Part shown: one piece after another, positions 4,294 to 7,139 of the stretch
Position numbering within the stretch: the first letter of the stretch is position 1
Layout of the letters: every line of letters starts with the position of its first letter
Source: Candidatus Symbiothrix sp.
GTDB taxonomy: Bacteria; Bacteroidota; Bacteroidia; Bacteroidales; Azobacteroidaceae
Assembly: GCA_031270925.1 (NCBI GenBank)
Contig: JAISWY010000097.1
Coordinates: forward strand, 1-7,139
DNA: 7,139 nt
Direction of reading: 5' to 3'
Notes under the pieces: generated by a model
Seen by the model: only the letters and a program-made list of their open reading frames with translations
Database searches by the model: none
Told to the model about the DNA's origin: nothing
Position numbers and translations under genes: made by a program

Positions 4294-6452
4294 AAAACAA
4301 AATCCAATTGTTTTTTCTCCAAATTGGTGCGTACTACTTTGATTCGCACCGCATCGCCAAGGCTGTAACGGTGCTTATTGCATTGGCCAATCAAGCTATA
4401 TGTTTTGTCGTCGAAATGATAAAAATCGTCGGTCAGTTCGCGCATCGGAACCATTCCTTCGCAGTGGTTTTCGTTGATTTCGACGTACAAGCCCCATTCG
4501 GTTACGCCCGAAATTACGCCGTCGAACACACGGCCTATTTTGTCGGACATAAATTCTACCTGCTTGTATTTGGTGGACGAGCGTTCGGCCTGCGCCGCCA
4601 AGTTTTCCATGTTGCTGCAATGTTTGCAATCGTCTTCCAGTTTGTCTTCCGGAACCGAGCGGCCGCCGACGAGGTAGCGTTCCAACAAGCGATGCACCAT
4701 CATATCGGGATAGCGGCGGATGGGCGACGTGAAATGCGTGTAATATGGAAAAGCCAATCCATAATGGCCGATGTTTTGCGTGGTGTAAGTCGCTTTCGCC
4801 ATCGCGCGAATGGCCACGATTTCGATGAGATTTTGTTCTTTCCTGCCTTGTACCGTATCTAATAAGTCGTTGATACTCTTCGATATATCCTTAGTCGATC
4901 CTTTGTCTTTCAATTTATATCCGAAGCGACGGACGAATTGTACAAAATTGGCCATTTTGTCGGGATTGGGTAAATCATGCACCCGGTAAACAAAACTCTT
5001 CGCTTTCTTGCCTTTGGCTACTTTTCCGATGGCTTCGGCTACCGTTTTGTTGGCCAACAGCATAAATTCCTCGATTAATTTGTTCGAGTCTTTTGCTTCC
5101 TTGAAATACACGCGCAGAGGTTTTCCGTTTTCGTCGATGTCGAATTTCACTTCTACGCGGTCGAAATTGATGGCGCCGTGATGAAAACGTTTATCTCTCA
5201 ACTTTTTAGCCAGACGATCTAAAATCAGCACCGCCGATTCGATTGTTCCGTCGGGATATTGTCGGGTGTTTTCGATAATTTCCTGCGCTTCGTCGTAATT
5301 GAATCGCCGGTCGGAGTTGATGATTGTGCGTACAATGCGGTAATTCACGATTCCGGCTTCATCATTCAGTTCAAAAACGGCTGAAAAGCACAATTTATCT
5401 TCGTTGGGACGGAGCGAACACAATTCGTTGCTCAAACTTTCGGGTAACATCGGCACCACACGATCGACCAAATAGACTGATGTGGCGCGTTTGGCGGCTT
5501 CCTTATCGATGATTGTTCCGGGCATAACATAGTGTGTTACGTCGGCGATATGCACACCCACTTCCCAATTTCCGTTTTCCAACTGTTTGAGTGATAGGGC
5601 GTCGTCGAAATCTTTGGCGTCTTTCGGGTCGATGGTAAAAGTGATGGTATTACGAAAATCTTCGCGTACTTCGATGTCTTGTCCGGTAATTTTTGCCGGG
5701 ATTTTTTTGGCCGCTTTTTCCACCGATTCGGGATAGCGGTAGGGTAGGCCGTATTCGACCAAAATGGCGTGCATTTCGGTATGTTGGCCGCCCACAACTC
5801 CCAGTACATCAACTACTTCTCCAACCGGATTTTTCGATTTATCGTCCGGCCATTCCGTGATGCGGACAACGGCTTTTTCGCCCGATTTTCCGTCTTTCAG
5901 TTTTTCTTTCGGGATGAAAATATCGTTGGCCAGCGTTTTGCTATCGACTATCAGATAGGCATAATACTTGCTCACTTCCAAAGTGCCGACAACTGTATCT
6001 TGCGCCCGTCTAAGTATTTCAATTACAACGGCTTCGGGTTCGGCGTTGCGCCGTTTGGCCAACATTTGCACGCGCACGCGGTCGCGGTTCATGGCGTACA
6101 TCGCATTGCGTTCGGCTACCATCACAGGATTACCGCCGCCATCGGGAATAAAGTTATTTTTACCGTTGTGCCGGCGTTCGAAAGAGCCTTCCAAGATAGT
6201 TCTTGCAAATTTCAAGCGGTATTTTCCATGATTGACGACAATTAAAAAATCTTCTAATGTCAACTCTTCCAGCAACTCGGCGACCATCAAACGATCGGCT
6301 TGGGAAGATATACCAATAACTGAGCTAACTTGCTTATAATTAACCGGTTCTTTCGGATTTGCATTAAAAAAATCGACCATTCGCCGAGCGATTTCGGCTT
6401 TTTTCAACTGCGGTTTGGAACGCATCCCTTTTATTTTTTTCTTTTTTGCCAT
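4287..6452 (-). CDS. rnr: Ribonuclease R (3'-5' exoribonuclease, RNB family)
   Basis: A complete 721-residue RNase R, a processive 3'-5' hydrolytic exoribonuclease that degrades structured RNA in the cytoplasm and acts in rRNA and mRNA turnover. Domains in order: a lysine-rich start (1-20), a winged-helix region (about 18-82), cold-shock/OB-type domains (about 85-215), the RNB catalytic domain (about 260-595) and a C-terminal S1 domain (about 637-720). The catalytic signature IDPKDAKDFDDA (274-285) supplies the metal-binding aspartates D275, D281, D283 and D284. HFTSPIRRYPD (573-583) supplies the conserved catalytic arginine region. The protein ends right after S1 and lacks the long basic C-terminal tail of the 813-residue E. 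coli enzyme; basic residues are concentrated at the N-terminus instead. ATG at 6452 gives a full winged-helix domain, so this start is preferred. All key residues are present and no frameshift is seen. It appears to be transcribed from its own promoter. Confidence 0.98.
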   Translation of the reverse strand: MAKKKKIKGMRSKPQLKKAEIARRMVDFFNANPKEPVNYKQVSSVIGISSQADRLMVAELLEELTLEDFLIVVNHGKYRLKFARTILEGSFERRHNGKNNFIPDGGGNPVMVAERNAMYAMNRDRVRVQMLAKRRNAEPEAVVIEILRRAQDTVVGTLEVSKYYAYLIVDSKTLANDIFIPKEKLKDGKSGEKAVVRITEWPDDKSKNPVGEVVDVLGVVGGQHTEMHAILVEYGLPYRYPESVEKAAKKIPAKITGQDIEVREDFRNTITFTIDPKDAKDFDDALSLKQLENGNWEVGVHIADVTHYVMPGTIIDKEAAKRATSVYLVDRVVPMLPESLSNELCSLRPNEDKLCFSAVFELNDEAGIVNYRIVRTIINSDRRFNYDEAQEIIENTRQYPDGTIESAVLILDRLAKKLRDKRFHHGAINFDRVEVKFDIDENGKPLRVYFKEAKDSNKLIEEFMLLANKTVAEAIGKVAKGKKAKSFVYRVHDLPNPDKMANFVQFVRRFGYKLKDKGSTKDISKSINDLLDTVQGRKEQNLIEIVAIRAMAKATYTTQNIGHYGLAFPYYTHFTSPIRRYPDMMVHRLLERYLVGGRSVPEDKLEDDCKHCSNMENLAAQAERSSTKYKQVEFMSDKIGRVFDGVISGVTEWGLYVEINENHCEGMVPMRELTDDFYHFDDKTYSLIGQCNKHRYSLGDAVRIKVVRTNLEKKQLDFVLE

Positions 6453-6487
6453 AACAGATCTTTGCCTTCTTATTTTTAATATGAGGG

Positions 6488-6518
6488 CAAAGGTAGGTTT
6501 TTTTTTTGATTAATAAAA
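6488..6518 (-). promoter_or_regulatory. Candidate promoter of rnr
   Basis: On the minus strand TACCTTTG (6495-6488) matches the Bacteroidetes -7 consensus TAnnTTTG. At a 19-bp spacing the upstream position (6518-6515) reads TTTT rather than TTTG, so the -33 box is weak. The leader would be roughly 30 nt, with AGAAGG about 12 nt before the start codon as a possible weak ribosome site. Confidence 0.55.
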
Positions 6519-6587
6519 TTTACATCGCAGATTCAAGTAGCGGTGAGTTCAATTAGTAAATATAACGTGCGGTCTCACAGCTAACAT

Positions 6588-7139
6588 TCAACATCCCACA
6601 ACTGTTACGCGATTTTTTTCATCTGCTTCCCATGTGATGCGCTCTTCCCAGGACAATTCCTTTACTTTCGGGCGACGGTCGAATATCACTAACCAAGCCG
6701 GAGCTGCGGCATTAATTTTATCGCGATAATCGCAAATCTGTTCCATGCCTTCTTCGCGTACCGTCTGCGGGGAGTCGTAATAATAAACAACTTTTACTTC
6801 GATAATGTAACACTGTTCTCCAAATTCAACCGCCAGATCCATCCGGCCGCGACCTGCGGCATACTCCCGTTCAATATGACCGCCTCCATTCGTAACCCGC
6901 TGGAGAAAAGCCATCAACAGCAAATGAGGAAAGGCTTCGGTATAATTGGATTTTTGTTCCCAGACTTCCGAATGACGACGCCAGAACTTCTGAAATTCCC
7001 GAAGCAGGCGATCCATATCCAGGGAACCGTCCGGTTTTTGCCATTGCCAAGTGGGTTGCGGAATAGCCAGTTGTGTGCCGAATGTCATCTGCCGGGCGAT
7101 TACTTCCTTGTAAATAGGATTGGCTATTTGCGGCGTACC
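6588..7139 (-). CDS. ATP-binding protein with C-terminal PD-(D/E)XK nuclease-like domain (N-terminus outside window)
   Basis: The frame is open from the right window edge to the TGA at 6590-6588, giving 183 visible residues. The methionine codon at 7088 is probably internal: the 17 codons before it read GTPQIANPIYKEVIARQ, which resembles the NPIY-EVI-R linker of Bacteroidetes AAA-type ATPases that carry a nuclease-like tail. Counting from the edge, the tail shows a PD-(D/E)XK pattern: HIEREY (88-93), D101 in GRGRMDL, IIEVKV with E114 and K116, and a QxxxY motif (Q134, Y138). The intact protein would carry Walker A/B motifs upstream, which cannot be seen here. Members of this group are common, multicopy accessory proteins in Bacteroidetes with no settled function; mobile-element or defence roles have been suggested. 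Family call is fairly sure; function is unknown. Confidence 0.8.
   Translation of the reverse strand, partial: GTPQIANPIYKEVIARQMTFGTQLAIPQPTWQWQKPDGSLDMDRLLREFQKFWRRHSEVWEQKSNYTEAFPHLLLMAFLQRVTNGGGHIEREYAAGRGRMDLAVEFGEQCYIIEVKVVYYYDSPQTVREEGMEQICDYRDKINAAAPAWLVIFDRRPKVKELSWEERITWEADEKNRVTVVGC

Noticed and set aside
4185..4862. 225-codon plus-strand open frame
   Set aside because: Antisense to the well-supported RNase R gene and starting in the repeat terminal sequence; no recognisable domain.
5769..6245. 158-codon plus-strand open frame
   Set aside because: Entirely antisense to RNase R; a shadow of its codon usage.
6588..7088. Complete 166-residue gene starting at the ATG at 7088
   Set aside because: The frame stays open to the window edge and the preceding 17 codons encode a conserved-looking NPIY-EVI-R linker, so this is the end of a longer protein.

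Overview
The window looks like a chromosomal segment of a Bacteroidota, probably Bacteroidales or a close relative. Three lines of evidence support this. Promoter-like sites of the Bacteroidetes type (TTTG-like -33 box, 19-20 bp spacer, TAnnTTTG -7 box) lie upstream of three genes. The protein families fit: a TonB-dependent outer-membrane receptor, a secreted FISUMP-domain protein, and a Bacteroidetes-style ATP-binding protein with a PD-(D/E)XK nuclease tail. Leaders are AT-rich with weak Shine-Dalgarno signals. Genus cannot be fixed from the sequence alone.

All four genes lie on the minus strand, so transcription runs from high to low coordinates. From right to left: (1) 7139-6588, the C-terminal part of an ATPase/PD-(D/E)XK nuclease-like protein cut by the window edge. 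(2) 6452-4287, a complete RNase R (rnr). (3) 4286-3566, a 721-bp gene-free stretch holding a 507-516 bp repeat element built of palindromes nested inside palindromes, plus the promoter and leader of the next gene. (4) 3565-2267, a complete secreted FISUMP-domain protein. (5) 2266-1707, a 560-bp gene-free stretch with a bidirectional-looking terminator, a second shorter copy of the repeat element, a promoter and an FMN riboswitch. (6) 1706-1, a TonB-dependent receptor whose C-terminus lies outside the window.

The clearest functional link is the FMN riboswitch directly in front of the TonB-dependent receptor. Riboswitch identity predicts that the receptor imports a flavin (riboflavin or a derivative) across the outer membrane and is shut off when cellular FMN is high. 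The 3' strand of the riboswitch closing stem contains the GGAG ribosome-site candidate and ends beside the start codon, which suggests direct translational control.

The most unusual structure is the repeat family. Copy B (3716-4231) has 35-bp terminal inverted repeats, an internal stem-loop insertion in its left arm, and a 230-bp palindromic insertion at the apex of its central hairpin. Copy A (1921-2159) is the same element without the apex insertion and without the left terminal repeat. The two copies are in the same orientation and bracket the FISUMP gene. No transposase is visible, so they look like non-autonomous MITE- or REP/BIME-like elements.
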